The notes beneath the pieces are model-generated. The model was not told the DNA's origin. It saw only the letters and a list, made by a program, of their open reading frames with translations, and searched no databases. Of a stretch of 64,000 nt of DNA, positions 1-12,625 are shown piece by piece. The DNA comes from Blastobasis lacticolella (taxonomy: Eukaryota > Arthropoda > Insecta > Lepidoptera > Blastobasidae): contig LR990051.1 of the NCBI GenBank assembly GCA_905147135.1, forward strand, positions 2,938,463-3,002,462, read 5' to 3'. Made by a program: the position numbers and the translations under genes. Position 1 is the first letter of the stretch. The number at the start of each line of letters is the position of its first letter.

Positions 1-1183
1 ATAATTGAACCATAAGACATTATTGAGTGAAAATGTGCAAAATAGACCTATCGCAATGCATCCGAAGATATTAGTGGGTGTAATTTACGCAATGCGAAAA
101 CCGCCCCACTCAGCCTATCGCAGAGCCTGTCTACATGGCACTTCCAGTTTAGTCTTGAATCCAGAGTGAATTCAAGGAACTTACACTCAGAGCAAAGCGA
201 CATGGGGTTATTTCGCACACATTGCGGTACAGTACCATTTTTAGCTGAGTTTAGTTTAGTGAGTTTGAAGGAAACTGAAGGTTTTTGCTAGGATTTCCTT
301 TGTAGGAAAAAACGCTTGTTTTTGTGAACATTGGCGCTTTTTACGTAAAATAGCGCTGTGTAAACGCAGCAGTAAGCTCTCAGCTCTTCAGAACGGCGAT
401 TTGCATCGAGTGGACGGCGGCCATTGAAATGTAATTTCAATATATTACGCTCCTATTGTTTGGTAATTTCAAGGCTTCCATCGCGCTACGGAAAATTCTA
501 TATAGATTTTGTTGTCTGACGGCTGTTAATAATTTTAATATATAATTATTATCCGACCTACTTTTGTAACGACTCTAGATTTAAAGTACTACTATTGAAA
601 AATAACTCAATATTGGTAGTTTTAATTGAAAGGCTTCTTTTCAGTATACGACGTTTTGTTTTAATAAGTTCTCAAATTTAACGTTTTTCTTAAGTATACA
701 GTATACTATTCATCCCAAAGAGCCCAAGCACGATGGGGTTATCATATTGTATTTATTACTTCCATAATCAGGTCAGCTCATATTAATGCATTAGTTCTTA
801 AACTGTAAAATTTGTGGAATCAATAAATAAATAGGTATACAAAAATTTCAGCTCAATGGATACCAACAAATGGTCGAAAAATAGTTCGTACAAACGAACA
901 ATGCGCTTGTAAAAAGCAATTCAACCTAAAAAGAGTATTTTTTTTTAAAACAAACCTATGGAGTTGATTTTTTAGTCCACCGGGGTGTACCTAAATTTTG
1001 ACTTAAAAAAACCAGTCCTGACGTGCAGTGTAGGGTTAGTAAAAATGGCGTTCTGATACTATAAACGATTCTGATACTGTAAAAGTTGCAAATGCAGCTA
1101 GCTAAATTTTGTCCATCCAATTTGTATGAAATGTTTGCTAATTCAACTACATTTCATAAGTTGGTCGACTATTACTCGTAACC
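1..1183. other. No recognisable gene
   Basis: AT-rich sequence with no ORF of note and no repeat shared with the rest of the window that I could recognise. Confidence 0.4.
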
Positions 1184-1189
1184 TTGTTA

Positions 1190-1345
1190 AAGAAGAACAT
1201 CTTGGCGTTAATGTCCCAGTTGTGCTCTCGAGATCGAGGGCCAGGGGTCCGCCTTGACCATGATCCAAGCTCTGGTGATCAAGTAATTACAGTGGAGCGA
1301 CTACCATGTGACCTCCTGCTAGCAAACGGCTATTCTGTACATCGA
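1190..1345 (-). repeat. tRNA-derived SINE, 3' part
   Basis: The stretch reading CTTGGCGTTAATGTCCCAG, then a GGGTCCGCCTTGACCATGAT-type segment and CAGTGGAGCGACTACCATG, is shared with the SINE copies near 11.6, 25.2, 40.7 and 51.5 kb. In the longer copies these blocks lie downstream of a tRNA-like head. Read here on plus they are in reverse order, so this copy is on minus and has lost its head. Confidence 0.65.
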
Positions 1346-2350
1346 TTTACGGTTTTTTTTGCATAGCCTGACCACTATACATTTAAATTTTACCTGACGG
1401 AGAAAAGGCGTGATGGTATATAAGTAGTATATACTTACATACAGTAAGGATTTGGAAAATCAAGTAAATACAATACAGGGACTGCCGCCTGATCAGAAAA
1501 TGCATGCCTGTTGCTCTGGCTACTTACCTTTCCAACACAACAATGCAAGCATAGTTGGCTGGTGGCAGAAATAGAGATAATAGGAATAGAATAAAAAATT
1601 ATGCGTAAAACTCCCCAAAGCACATATTTACACACGTTTCTGGAGTTTGTTCCGAGCTAGCTTCAGACGATTTATTATTCGCAACACCATCAGTCACTGT
1701 CGCCAAAGGAACAAGTTGGAGTTTTGTCGTTCAATTTATTTTTTCCCTCTTTATGTACGATCTTTAGTGAATGGCGTCTGGAGATTTTTGTTCGGGTAGG
1801 TTTTGCTGGGATGTTGCGTTGGTTTAAGGAACGCAGTCGTTGTACGAGCTGTGGTAGGTATTTGATTAATTACATTACTTATAGTAATCGTAAGTCGCCT
1901 CTCCAACAAAGGAAAATAACCAACTTTTGTCACCAACGTGTGTTGTCCGACAAGGTTCGCAATTTTCTTCTTAAAACTGTGTCCCCGTCAAAGGACAATT
2001 GCCAAGTTACATGTTGACAACAGAAAAGTTGATAAATTACCTTTTTGGACACACGGCTGTAGGAAACTTCAACTTAATAGGTTCTAAGATCTAAAAGTTT
2101 AAAAAAAAATCACAATTTATATGAAATAGTACGTACCACAAAATTCACAACAATATTTTTGCATCTTCTACTCGACAATATACAATTATATGTCATGAAA
2201 TGTCAAAGTAAAGCATGGCCATGTTACCCGCAGGGAAATGATGTTGTATTTAAGGAAATCAATATTCTTACAGAGACCTTACAATTAATATATTGCAATC
2301 TTATTTATATGTAGTAAAGGCAATGCGATCGCTTAAGAGTGGCAGACACT
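1346..2350. other. No recognisable gene
   Basis: Contains only short unremarkable ORFs (the longest about 97 codons at 1724-2017, low-complexity and unlike any family I know). No repeat boundary seen. Confidence 0.35.
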
Positions 2351-2518
2351 CACCATTATAGCACAAGAAACGGAAATATGCTGGTAACTGACCGCTTTAG
2401 ATTGCAGAGAGTGCAATCATCCTGGGTGAGGAACAGTGTGTTATTTTACAAAGTGCCCGAGGATATTCAGAAGCTTCCCTTCGACAAGTTTAAAATTTTA
2501 TTAAAATTAGACTATTAA
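2351..2518 (+). mobile_element. Fossil C-terminus of a non-LTR reverse transcriptase
   Basis: An open 56-codon reading frame begins HHYSTRNGNMLV and runs through SSWVRNSVLFYKVPEDIQ to KLPFDKFKILLK before a TAA. The Y-x-TRN motif followed by an S-F/W-x-x-x-x-x-x-FYxxLP..I..LP...FK pattern is the usual ending of Jockey/CR1-type retrotransposon ORF2 proteins. Everything upstream is gone. An AT-rich, poly-A-like tail region follows. The frame is too short to be functional. Confidence 0.6.
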
Positions 2519-3616
2519 ATAAAGCATATTGTTGTGTAAAAGACTATATTAATGACAAAAATCCATGGCCATGAAATAATTCATAATTATTTATTATTAT
2601 TATTAGTTTTTGACATTGTTATTATTATTATGTATATTAATATAATACGATAAATTCTGACATTATTTATTACAACTATTATTTTTATATTTACATTATT
2701 ATTGTGATGATTATGAATTATTGTTATGATAATTATTATAATTTATTAATTTAACTGACATGTATTAATATTATATCTAATTTTGCATGTAGATATAAGT
2801 ATTTAAGATCTACAGTTAAGTGTTTTACTGTTATGTTGTGACGTTCATAAGTGTTTCGTCGAAACCTAATCTAAATAAATGATTTTGAAATTGAATTTGA
2901 ATTTTGAATTTTAAATTTATGAAATTTGCAAGGAAAATAATGTGATTTGAATTAGGATTGTTCTTATTTGTATCTCTGAGAAACCCCGCATTGAAAAGAG
3001 AGTATATTCGAAAAACGCAACCTTTTTCTTTTTTTCTCACAAAAAAAAAGGAAAAAGGCGCGACTGCAAATACGGTAGTATGATTGCAGAACCCTAAACT
3101 TCTCAAATCAAGAAAATGAAATAAGCATAAAAATATGTATTACAAAGTGTTATTATTATAATTTTAACAGTTCCAAATCCTTTCCAAATTTTATTTTTAC
3201 TTTGACAAGAAAATGATTTGACACCGGAGTTTGTTGAATCAGACGCTGCAATTGCTTTATTTACCTAAAGTCTCACAAATGCTGTAAAAAGTAGAGTTAA
3301 TCTTGGGCGGCTTCGCTCAGGAGTTAAGTTTAAACTGTCTATAAAAGATAATAAAGAAAGTTAACTCTAGAGTCCTTTGATACGCTCAAGCCAATAAGCC
3401 AAAAATGAGTGAACGTTGGTGTGATCACGACTATTAAATATTTTAATATATTGTAAGTATTTTCAAGGCCTTTACAATAGGTAAATATTCTAAGCTGTTT
3501 CTAGACATGTCCATCTTCGGCTTCATCTTGCTTTTCATTAATTTATGGTGTGGTACTTGGCATTCTGGTTTACTGTATCCGATCTAGTATTTTGTATTCG
3601 TACGAAGCGTTTCTTG
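2519..3616. other. AT-rich stretch, no gene
   Basis: Very AT-rich with runs of ATT/TTA trinucleotides around 2590-2760, possibly the 3' untranslated tail of the retroelement fossil just upstream. No coding signal. Confidence 0.35.
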
Positions 3617-3867
3617 TAGTCTGGTTCACATGTACCTTTTTTTATAAAATTTCAAAAATTTTGAAAATATTTCGAGATATTAAAAAAAAACCAAACCCTC
3701 ATTTTTTTTTCACTTAATTGCTTATAACTTTTGTAATTTTTTTCAGCGCCTTTTCGGACCTTTCCTTAAACTTTCTAGGTGACAATACGAATCGAATGAC
3801 ACCTTGGTCGTAATTTTCTAAGACTACTGAAAAATTTTATAAATAAAGGTACATGTGAACCAGACTA
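3617..3867. mobile_element. Short TA-flanked inverted-repeat element (MITE)
   Basis: The ends are near-perfect inverted repeats of more than 30 bp: TAGTCTGGTTCACATGTACC at the left and its complement ending at 3867. The outermost TA on each side fits a TA target duplication, as made by Tc1/mariner-type transposases. About 250 bp long with no coding capacity, so non-autonomous. The superfamily assignment is inference from the TA only. Confidence 0.65.
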
Positions 3868-5988
3868 TTATGTAGAAGGGGGAAACTATGATGAACTGTA
3901 GATTTATATTTTTTAATACCTACTTGCCAACATGGCTTCTATCGAAGCCTTGTGAATACTCCATTATGTTTGGTATGACTGTTTCCGCGAGCGAAATCGT
4001 TTCGAGTCAGTGAGCTAGCAATCCAAATATTGGAAGCAGGTACCTTCACTCCCTCGTAATTGGTAAACACACAAACATACGCGGTCACTCCTAAGTATTG
4101 ATGTTCGCTAGATTACTGACCGCAGAGAGTTGTATATCGGACATAATACGATTATGAGTGGATTGGAGTAATTGCCTTGATTTGTATGTAGGTATATCTA
4201 ATCAAAACATTATTTTAGATCCATTAATAACTATGTGACCGTGTAACCGGCAGAGTAGAATATAGCTCCCACTTCCTAGATACCTAGGGTTATATTATTG
4301 CAATTTTCCTATTGAATCTTAATTTTTTGAGGATAAAATAAGCTTATGTTACTCGCTGATAATGTACCTTTCTATAGGTGAAAGCATTTTTAAAATTTGT
4401 CAGGTAGTTTTAGAATTTATCCACTACAAACAAACAAACCGACAATCAAATTTTACCTCTTGATAATATTAGTCTAGGTATGTGCGACCGTAAAGTATTT
4501 GCGCCGGCCGATGGTCTCACGATCACTTTATGGTTAATTTAATATACTGAGCGGTAATGTCCCTTTTATCACAATCAGCGATATTAGCACTTATCGCCAA
4601 CAAATGGGCTTCTCACCGCAGTCAAACCAAAACCACTGCGGCTTTGATCAAATTAATTCTGCAGATTATTTTCCATTTAACAAGGTCTGATATAATGTTT
4701 TAAACTATCGTGGTTATTATCACACATTACCTATTATTAACCCGGAACATACCCTTAAAATTTGATATTATACACGTGACGCACTGATTATGTTTTTGGC
4801 AATTGTCTAATGAAACTCTTCTACAGACTAAACGTTAAGTATAAATGGTAAGGTTCTGATGAATCAATAAAGGGGCGATATTTAATTGTATCTGAATCTC
4901 GTACCTTTACTTACCTTACCGATCGTCTTTTTACCCGAATACAGAGGAGCAAAGGAAAGGAAAGGTCTATATGTAATTCAAAATTTTAGACGTATCGTGA
5001 TTTTATCAAGTTATTCAATTCTTTTTTTGCTTATCTTATTATTTTTCTTCATCCTAGCGGTAATACGGGCTAAGCGACTAGCGGCATTGCTTCACTATCT
5101 AGTCGTTAAGTAAAAATCCTTAAAAAATCAAGTCAACTACTAGGGTAGTTTTTTAGTTTTCAGAACTGGTGCGGCGCACTTGACATTTCCAGTTGCGTTT
5201 AAATTCCGACGATGCGACCAATTTCGGTGCAAATTAGTGAAAGCCTAGTACCGGCTTGCGTTTTACATGTCCAGTTTCAAATGGCCGCTCTCTGGCTGCT
5301 TTCCTAGTATAAATGTTATGCTGGTAGCGGGAACCGAGGCGGATCTAGATATTTTGGTCAGATTTTATGAGTGTCGACCACGCTTCGCTAATGCAGTGAA
5401 AGCCGCATCTGGTTTTGGAAAACATGTGGCAACAGGACAGCTGGTCTTATTTTTTAAAATTATTTAGCTATAGCGAAATACCTAAATAGCGAAAAAATTA
5501 GTTAACGAAAGTGGTCAGCTAGTTGAATTTACGATACCTGTGCCTAAACTTTAGCAAACAGTACGTAATCTTTACTTAGGCAGTTAATTAATGGACTGCA
5601 GTTCAAGATCAGGAAATAGAATGGTTAAGTTCAAACCAAATATTAAATAAATCTCGAACTAGTCTTCCGAGAGCAATGTGACCGATTATATATCACCCCT
5701 CTTATTGAACGACTGACTACTCCATAAAGGTGTAATAAAACCCAAACCACAATTTATTTTTATGGCATATGATACCATAAACTGGATATAGCAAAACCGT
5801 CACCTATTATATTTAGTGCAGGTCGTATAATTTATAGATGAAAATATGATTATCGAAATGAACCGATATTAGTGCGAGCTCACAAGGATATACGGCTCGG
5901 GTTTGAAATAACTGACTTTTCATTTGTCCACCGTGACCAGTTTCCGATCGAAACATACCATATAGGTTTGTGACCTAGGATATTACCA
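3868..5988. other. No recognisable gene
   Basis: No convincing ORF, intron-exon pattern or shared repeat was found. Short ORFs at 4886-5113 and 5267-5467 lack any recognisable motif. Confidence 0.35.
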
Positions 5989-6468
5989 TTAATTTAAACC
6001 AATAGTACTCTTTTTGACATCACAATCATTGGCATTCGCATGTGGGCGCAGCTTTTGTAGCACTTTGTAGCGTAAATATAAAGCAGTCTGTTTACAAATC
6101 AGTGCGTTTCTGCTTTCTGTGATATTACATAGAAAGGTCATGCAATCCGCCTGGGCCGGTTGATGTGTAAGAGTAAAGCCGTCCATTAAACTTTCCATTT
6201 GCGGGCATGTGTAACGAGGCTCTTCTTTGGCAACTGAATGAAGCCTTCTTCCGTATTCATACGACCCGGCGAGCTTGCCGATTGACCGGGGGCCTAAAAT
6301 GGAGAATGGGGCGGGGATTTCTTTCATGTCCAAGTATATCTCATGTTTTAAACTATTGTAGCTATCAGATATTATAAGTAACTTAAATTCGAATAAGTAG
6401 TCTCGTACTGGTCCCGTAACTATCCGTAAAAGGTGAGTATAGTCGGCCATGTATGTTTTAATCTTCAT
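5989..6468 (-). CDS. Unrecognised 159-codon ORF
   Basis: This is the longest open frame outside the transposons and synthetase exons (159 codons, ATG to TAA). I do not recognise the protein. It has no signal peptide, no obvious membrane segment and no catalytic motif. Base composition is slightly richer in GC than the surroundings, which is a weak coding hint. There is no neighbouring exon that extends it. It may be a chance frame or a remnant of an older insertion. Confidence 0.15.
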   Translation of the reverse strand: MKIKTYMADYTHLLRIVTGPVRDYLFEFKLLIISDSYNSLKHEIYLDMKEIPAPFSILGPRSIGKLAGSYEYGRRLHSVAKEEPRYTCPQMESLMDGFTLTHQPAQADCMTFLCNITESRNALICKQTALYLRYKVLQKLRPHANANDCDVKKSTIGLN

Positions 6469-6682
6469 TTACATTTTAATTTCCGAGATTTCGACCTATC
6501 GTGATTTCGAAAAATTCATGATTTTGAAAATCTATATTTCAAGCTTTGGTAGATATATCGATATTCGTTGTTTTTAACGTCGATGTTTAATGGTAGGCAT
6601 GTTTTACATTTATGCTTTCGGTATTATAATGCGCATCCACTTTAATCTACGCTTGCAGAGCCTGGGAACCAGATGGGAGACC

Positions 6683-6850
6683 GTTTCGTGCTTTGAAGCT
6701 AGTCGAACTTCAGCACCGCAACGAGCTCCGCGCTCCTTTGGTGTGCCTACTGACATTGCTGGCGAAGTGAGGTTGACCAAGGTTTTCTGATGGGGACCCT
6801 GAGACTGGTTAAAGAGTCTTGGGAGCCGATAGGCACCCCGTGACGTTACT
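6683..6850. repeat. Dispersed repeat, first copy
   Basis: Shares an order of short blocks with 27782-27905: a GAAGCTAGTCGAACTTCAGC-like start, then CAACGAGCT, GGGGACCCTGAGACT and an ending AGCCGATAGGCACCC. Same orientation in both places. Family unknown; no coding potential. Confidence 0.45.
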
Positions 6851-7416
6851 TAAACAGATTTTGTTCATCTATCTATGACGAAGTAAATTGTTTGAGGACA
6901 GGTAGCTAACCGTCACGCGCCACCATTATTTCAAAGGTAAAACAGAAAAATATAATGAACCCGTTCTTATGACTTGCATCGTGGGCACGACCTCAGCCAG
7001 GCTGCTATGAACAGAACGCAATTTCGCCCCTAGCCTCAAACACTCATCCAGGAAGCTAAGGCCGGAGAGCAACAATATTTGTTTGGAATTTCGTTTAATT
7101 GCTATACTAGACAACCGTTTTGAAACATATATTTGTTTGATACTGTTATATTTAGGACCGCAAAAATAATACGCAGCAACTAGTTAACAAGACTGGATTT
7201 ATTCGAACAGGAATATATGCATTTGACAACTACCTACATCATGTGATATTACGAGAACATTACATACATACATATTGAAACACTTGACACATTCATATAG
7301 ACATACACATATAAAGCTTACGCCACTGTCCCACAGGCAGACAGAACACTGAAAATAAAGGCAGGTAAATACTTAATTACTAAACATCTTGTTATGTGCA
7401 TACATAATAGTATTTA
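6851..7416. other. No recognisable gene
   Basis: AT-rich sequence before the palindromic repeat cluster; nothing supported. Confidence 0.35.
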
Positions 7417-8447
7417 TCATAGCGTAATGTTCCAATTTCATATTCGAAAACAGTTGTTTAAGGATACACTTTTTTCACACCAGTCTATAAAATTTTAAAA
7501 AAATACTTTTCGATACAGCATTTTTCATAAGTACTAATTTCATTACAGCTGTAACGTAATAGTAGTTTATGCAACTGTCATATAAAAGGGGGTATTAAAA
7601 CATGAGTGTCTGTTTATCATACGAGGCGTAGCTGAGTATGATAATAGTTTGACACGAGTGTTTTAATACCTAATTATATGCAGTTGCATACACTACTTTA
7701 TCTACACTCATATTTTTATGTTAAAATATCGTACCTATAATTTTCTCAACTTAGCTGGAAGTAAGCTGCGAGTCAGTTCTGTTGTATCTACGCGTCAAGG
7801 ATATCAAGCGGCGGGAATTTCACTTAACTATTTTCACATTTATCTATTTATTTACTTAAAATAAGGAAAAACATTCACAAACACAAATTACAACAATTAC
7901 AAAAAATATTCTGTTTAGCGGGAAAATAATTACACAGAATATATACAGGAAAATTTAAATTTTGAATTTGAATTTGTTAAAGACATCTAAGTATTCAGCC
8001 TACATTTGACCGTGTGCGGGCGCCCGACTAGAATTTAAAAAATATAAGTGTTGCATAATGATTAAAAAGTTATTTTACGTTACAGCTGTAATGAAATTAG
8101 TATGGGAAATGCTGTATCGAAAAGTAATTTTTTAAAATTTTATGGACTGGCGTGAAAAAAGTGTCTCCTTAAACGACTGTTTTCGAATATGTAATTTGAA
8201 CTTTACGATACGAGTGTAGATAAAATAACTTTTTAATCATTATGCAACACTTATATTTTTTTTATTCTTGTCGGGCACCCGGACACGGCTGAATACCTGA
8301 AATGTATACGGCCAAATGTAGTAAATTTCCCGCCGCTTGATATCCTCGACGCGCAGATACAACAGAACTGACTCGTAACTTACTTCCAGCAAAGTTCAGA
8401 AAATCATAGGTACGAAATTTTAACATGAAAATATGAGTGTAGATAAA
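7417..8447. repeat. Palindromic composite repeat, left portion
   Basis: Contains a long imperfect hairpin near 7564-7705 (arms GCAACTGTCATATAAAAGG and its relative ending in GCAGTTGCATACACTAC). It also has inverted copies of larger blocks: 7420-7560 against 8079-8220, and 7690-8030 against 8260-8450. Related single copies lie at 13845-14475 and 52395-52965. No coding sequence, so a non-autonomous repeat family arranged here head to head. It continues at 10645 after the retrotransposon insertion. Confidence 0.6.
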
Positions 8448-8458
8448 GTAGTGTATGT

Positions 8459-10633
8459 CATCATCATCATCATCATCATCATATCAGCCAGAAGACGCCC
8501 ACTGCTGGGCATAGGCCTCCCCTAGAGATCTCCACAAAGACCGGTCCTGTGCTTTCCGCATCCAGCTGGTACCTGCGATCCTTACCAGGTCGTCGGTCCA
8601 CCTTGTAGGAGGCCTACCCACGCTGCGTCTACCGGTACGTGGTCGCCACTCAAGAACTTTACTGCCCCATCGGCCATCTGTTCTTCGAGCTAAGTGCCCA
8701 GCCCACTGCCACTTCAGTCTGACAGCTATGTCGGTGACCTTGGGTCGCTTGCGGATCTCCTCATTTCTGACTCGATCGCGCAAAGAAACTCCGAGCATAG
8801 CTCTTTCCATTGCCCTTTGGGTAACAGTGAGCTTTCTTATAAGGCCCATAGTGAGTGGCCACGTTTCAGATCCGTAAGTCATCACTGGCAACACACATTG
8901 GTCATAGACCTTCGTCTTGAGACACTGCGGTAATTGCGACGAAAATATGTGGCGTAGCTTCCCGAACGCTGCCCAACCGAGTTGGATTCGTCGATTGACC
9001 TCTTTCTCGAAATTGGACCTACCTAGCCGGACTATTTGTCCTAGGTATGTATAGTCGTCAACAACTTCAAGTGGAGTGCCTCCAACTGTCACTGGAGTAG
9101 GCACAACATGGACATTCGACATAATTTTCGTCTTGTCCATGTTAATTTTTAGACCCACTTGTTGAGAGGCACTACAGAGGTCATCGAGCATTTTGCCCAA
9201 TGCCCCAAGTCTTCCAGGGTTTCAGCCATGACTACGATATCGTAAGCAAATCTGAGGTGCGTGAGGCACTCGCCGTTAATATTGATGCCAAGTCCGTCCC
9301 AGTCCAGAAGCCTAAAGATATCCTCCAGTGCAGCGGTAAACAACTTCGGAGATATGACATCACCTTGTCTAACACCTCGCTGCAGCTGAATAGGTTCTGT
9401 GGTCTTGTCCTGGAGACGAACTGACATAGTGGCGTTTTTGTACAAACACTTCAATGCTTCGATATATCGATAGTCAATTTGGCACCGCTGTAGAGACTGG
9501 AGCACCGCCCAAGTTTCGATCGAATCGAAGGCTTTCTCATAGTCCACAAACGCCAAGCATAATGGCCGGTTATACTCTTCGGTCTTCTGTACAACCTGCC
9601 GCAGCGTATGTATGTGGTCTATGGTACTAAAACCTTTTCGGAATCCGGCTTGTTCGGGAGGCTGGAAGTCATCAAACCTGCGTGCGAGACGATTCTTAAT
9701 GACTCTCGAAAACAGCTTATAGACATGGGTCAGTAGCGATATTGGTCTGAAGTTCTTCAAGAGAGCCTTATCACCTTTCTTGAAGAACAATATCACTATG
9801 CTTCTGTGCCATGCTTCCGGCGTTTTGCCCTCGAGGATGACGGAATTGAACAGCTTCGGAAGGGTCTTAAGCACAGGTTTGCCACCAGCTTTCAGAAGCT
9901 CAGCCGTAATTCCATCATCACCCGGCGCCTTGTTGTTCTTAAGCTGTTTGAGAGCCATACTAATCTCGTACAGGCTGATGTCCGGGATATCTTCGGTGTA
10001 GTGTCGGGTCAACTTGGCTCTGGGGTCTTATGCCATACTGGTAACAGGTGCCCGTGTTGTCGTGTATAACTGTCCATAGAACCTCTCGACTTCCCTCAAA
10101 ACCTCGGACTTGGTCGAAACAACTCTGCCGTCATCCGTTTTCAGTCTCGTCAACTGGCTCTGTCCAATCGACAGATCTCTCGCAAAGACTTTAGAGCCTT
10201 TGTTCCGCTCGATCGCCGCCTCAATATTGGTAGTATTGAAGCGGCGTATGTCGCGAGTCAGAGACTTGGAGATCTGTCGATTAAGTCGCCTAAATTGAGA
10301 GACATCATCAGGGGATTGCAGAGTCATTCCGCGTCTTTCTTCGATGAGTTTGAGGGTATCGTCAGAGATTTTGTTTGTTCTGTTTGTACGGCAGGCCTTA
10401 TAAAACTTTGACCCAACCGTATAGACAGTTTCCACGAACCTGTTATTATAGTCGTCCACGTCGACGCACTCTCCTAGGCACTCGAAGCGATTTTGTAATT
10501 CGAGTTGAAAGCTCTCGGGGTTTTGGATTTGGATGGGTATAGGCCGGAGCGTGGACCTCATCAATCTCGATCTTTCCAGCTGGGGATTAATATTCAATGT
10601 GCCTCTTACCAAGCGGTGATCACTGCTAATTTT
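8459..10633 (-). mobile_element. 5'-truncated non-LTR retrotransposon, inactive
   Basis: Reading on minus, the element begins with the last residues of an apurinic endonuclease domain (SDHRLV), passes a linker, then a reverse transcriptase with KNNKAPGDDGI, FRPISLLTHVYKL, AFVDYEKAFDSI and RGVRQGDVISPKLF. It ends with a GSETWPL-type C-terminal domain and a CAT-repeat tail. Frames are 10612-10028, 10012-9149 (same frame, split by one stop) and 9200-8484 (frameshifted). The catalytic box reads FAYD instead of F-A-D-D, so the first metal-binding aspartate is lost. Both ends carry the same 11 bp (GTAGTGTATGT at 8448-8458 and 10634-10644), the target duplication. RTE-like by overall appearance; clade not certain. 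Confidence 0.85.
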
Positions 10634-10644
10634 GTAGTGTATGT

Positions 10645-10855
10645 AACTGCATATAATTAGGCATTAAAACACTCGTGTCAAACAGATGTTTTAATACCCC
10701 CTTTTATATGACAGTTGCATAAACTACTATTATCTACACTCATATCGTAATGTTCCAATTACATATTCGAAAACAGTCGTTTAAGGATACCCTTTTTTCA
10801 CGCCAGTCTATAAAATTTTAAAAAATTACTTTACGATACAGCATTTCCCATACTG
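10645..10855. repeat. Palindromic composite repeat, right portion
   Basis: Continues the repeat broken at 8448 by the retrotransposon. It starts AACTGCATATAATTAGGCAT, includes the TTAAAACACTCGTGT hairpin arm and ends in the GATACAGCATTTCCCATAC block shared with 7500 and 14370. Confidence 0.6.
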
Positions 10856-11577
10856 TTTTCATGAGTCCGAATACAGTTAGTTGTGAATCAACAAATTCAT
10901 GAAATATCTTTTAATTTTACTTCCAACTTTTACGTAAAATGTAAAAAATAATAATAAAAAAAAAACATTACCGACTTCAGAAACATACAAAACACATAAA
11001 AATAACAAAATAAACTTTTTAATATCTCTAAAAGTCCGTCATAATTTTCTGACCTGATGAAAATGAGACCACCTCAGGAGTTATATTCTACAAATAGTTC
11101 CTGTCGACATATACTAACGACAAACCGAATTATCCCTTAACTCCTGATTGTTAAGGAGTTCATTATTAGCTCAGTAGCATTTGATCATGACTCGTACATA
11201 AATACGTATCGAACACACTATAAGTAATTATAATTTTCTAGGGTCTCCCTCGATTTTCTGAGATTTCATCAGATCCTGCGTGCCCTCAAAATTAAGGGCA
11301 CGCCAGCCCAAGATACATGCTCTATGATTAGTCAGAGTACTAATCAAATGAGCCCAAACTTTATCATTCTATCATGGTCTGTGGCCACCTTCCGTCTCCA
11401 TCATCAGATCAGATTGATGGTACCATAACCGAACTTACATAAGTATGCAACATTTCAGCTCAATCGGAAACCGGGAAATGTTGAGCAGAAATGTGAAAGT
11501 AAATAAAAGCTTGTAACAATCAACTTTTATTATTTTCCCGGGATGAAAGGTAGTTTATGTTACAAAATAAAAGCAAC
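10856..11577. other. No recognisable gene
   Basis: Simple AT-rich sequence; nothing supported beyond short T/A runs. Confidence 0.35.
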
Positions 11578-11690
11578 CATCTTGGCGTTAATCGCATTCG
11601 AGGGCCCGGGGTCCGCCTTGACCTTGAACAGTGGAGCGACTGCCATCTGACCTCCGTGACCCTGCTACAGAGTCGGATACCTTTATCACA
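11578..11690 (-). repeat. tRNA-derived SINE, 3' fragment
   Basis: Carries the same CATCTTGGCGTTAAT, GGGTCCGCCTTGACC and CAGTGGAGCGACTGCCATCT blocks as the SINE at 51.4-51.8 kb, in the same order. Head missing. Confidence 0.65.
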
Positions 11691-12439
11691 CGAGCATCGA
11701 CGTTCCTAACTCCTCCTCCTCAGAAACTCTCTCGGAAGTCCTCCAAAAAGGAGCCTATGTTACTTAGTGATAATGTAATATTTTATTTGTAAATAATTTT
11801 TAAAATCGGTGTCGTACTTCGAGTTTATTTTTATATATATTGTCACAGATCTACAGCAGATTTAAGACAAATTAATTACATAAATCTTATCATAAACCTT
11901 ACAAAATTCAGTTTTCTAAAACCTAGGCTAGATTAAATTCATGTTACTAATCTAGCCTAGGTTGGACTGATTTAGTTTTAAGATCAAATCAATTTCAGTT
12001 GCTAGTCATAGTTAGCATAGTCAAAAACCCGTTTTCTGAACATACTTGGTCGCCAAACCCTTTAAATTGTTGCCCCAGAAAAACCGAAAGTATCCGCTCT
12101 AGACGTTGCTGCCCACACTTAAAGTGGTAATAAAAATGCGATTTAAAAGCTTCACCACATAGTCCACAAGCATGTACAGGGCAACATGGAAATCCACTCG
12201 ATTTTCGATAGCAGCATACCGCAGAATACAGGCTGTACAACATTTTGCGATGCGTACAGGGAGACATAAAAATCAGGTTTCACTTAAAAATAATATGTTT
12301 TACTAACATTCAAAAGCTATCATTACTTGAAACCATGTCAAATGTTGTAAACTCAACTGTAAACTTTGAAAATATGTTTTGAAACAAACATAACTGTTTG
12401 CATGGAGCAACGTTCAGCTGTGCGTTTTTCATACAAATT
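11691..12439. other. No supported gene; short Cys-rich ORF
   Basis: A 90-codon minus-strand ORF at 11995-12267 contains CGLCGEAF followed by several His/Cys, superficially like a single C2H2 finger. Spacing is not canonical, no neighbouring fingers exist, and I do not call it a gene. Confidence 0.25.
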
Positions 12440-12625
12440 TTAAGTAACCTTATATTTCCATTTTTTCAGGGGTTTGACATTTGTGCAATTGTACGTTAGT
12501 AAATGTATCCATGTGGCCGTGTGGTGTCCGTCAAAAAAGAATAGCACCAACCCCATACAGGCGTGGGTGTCTAACAAGGCGACTAATGTTTCCGAGGCAA
12601 AAGTTTTGGAGTCTCCGTAGGCTGG
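12440..12625 (-). repeat. Dispersed repeat, copy 1
   Basis: Shares GTTTCCGAGGCAAAAG, the CTCCGTAG..GAAAATG.GCAGC block and a GGTGTC(T/G)AACAAGGCGACTAA-like segment with 16690-16835 and 58218-58380, which are in opposite orientation. Probably part of a common lepidopteran repeat family; no coding role assigned. Confidence 0.45.

Noticed and set aside
8459..8482. CAT-repeat microsatellite
   Set aside because: It is the 3' tail of the truncated retrotransposon.
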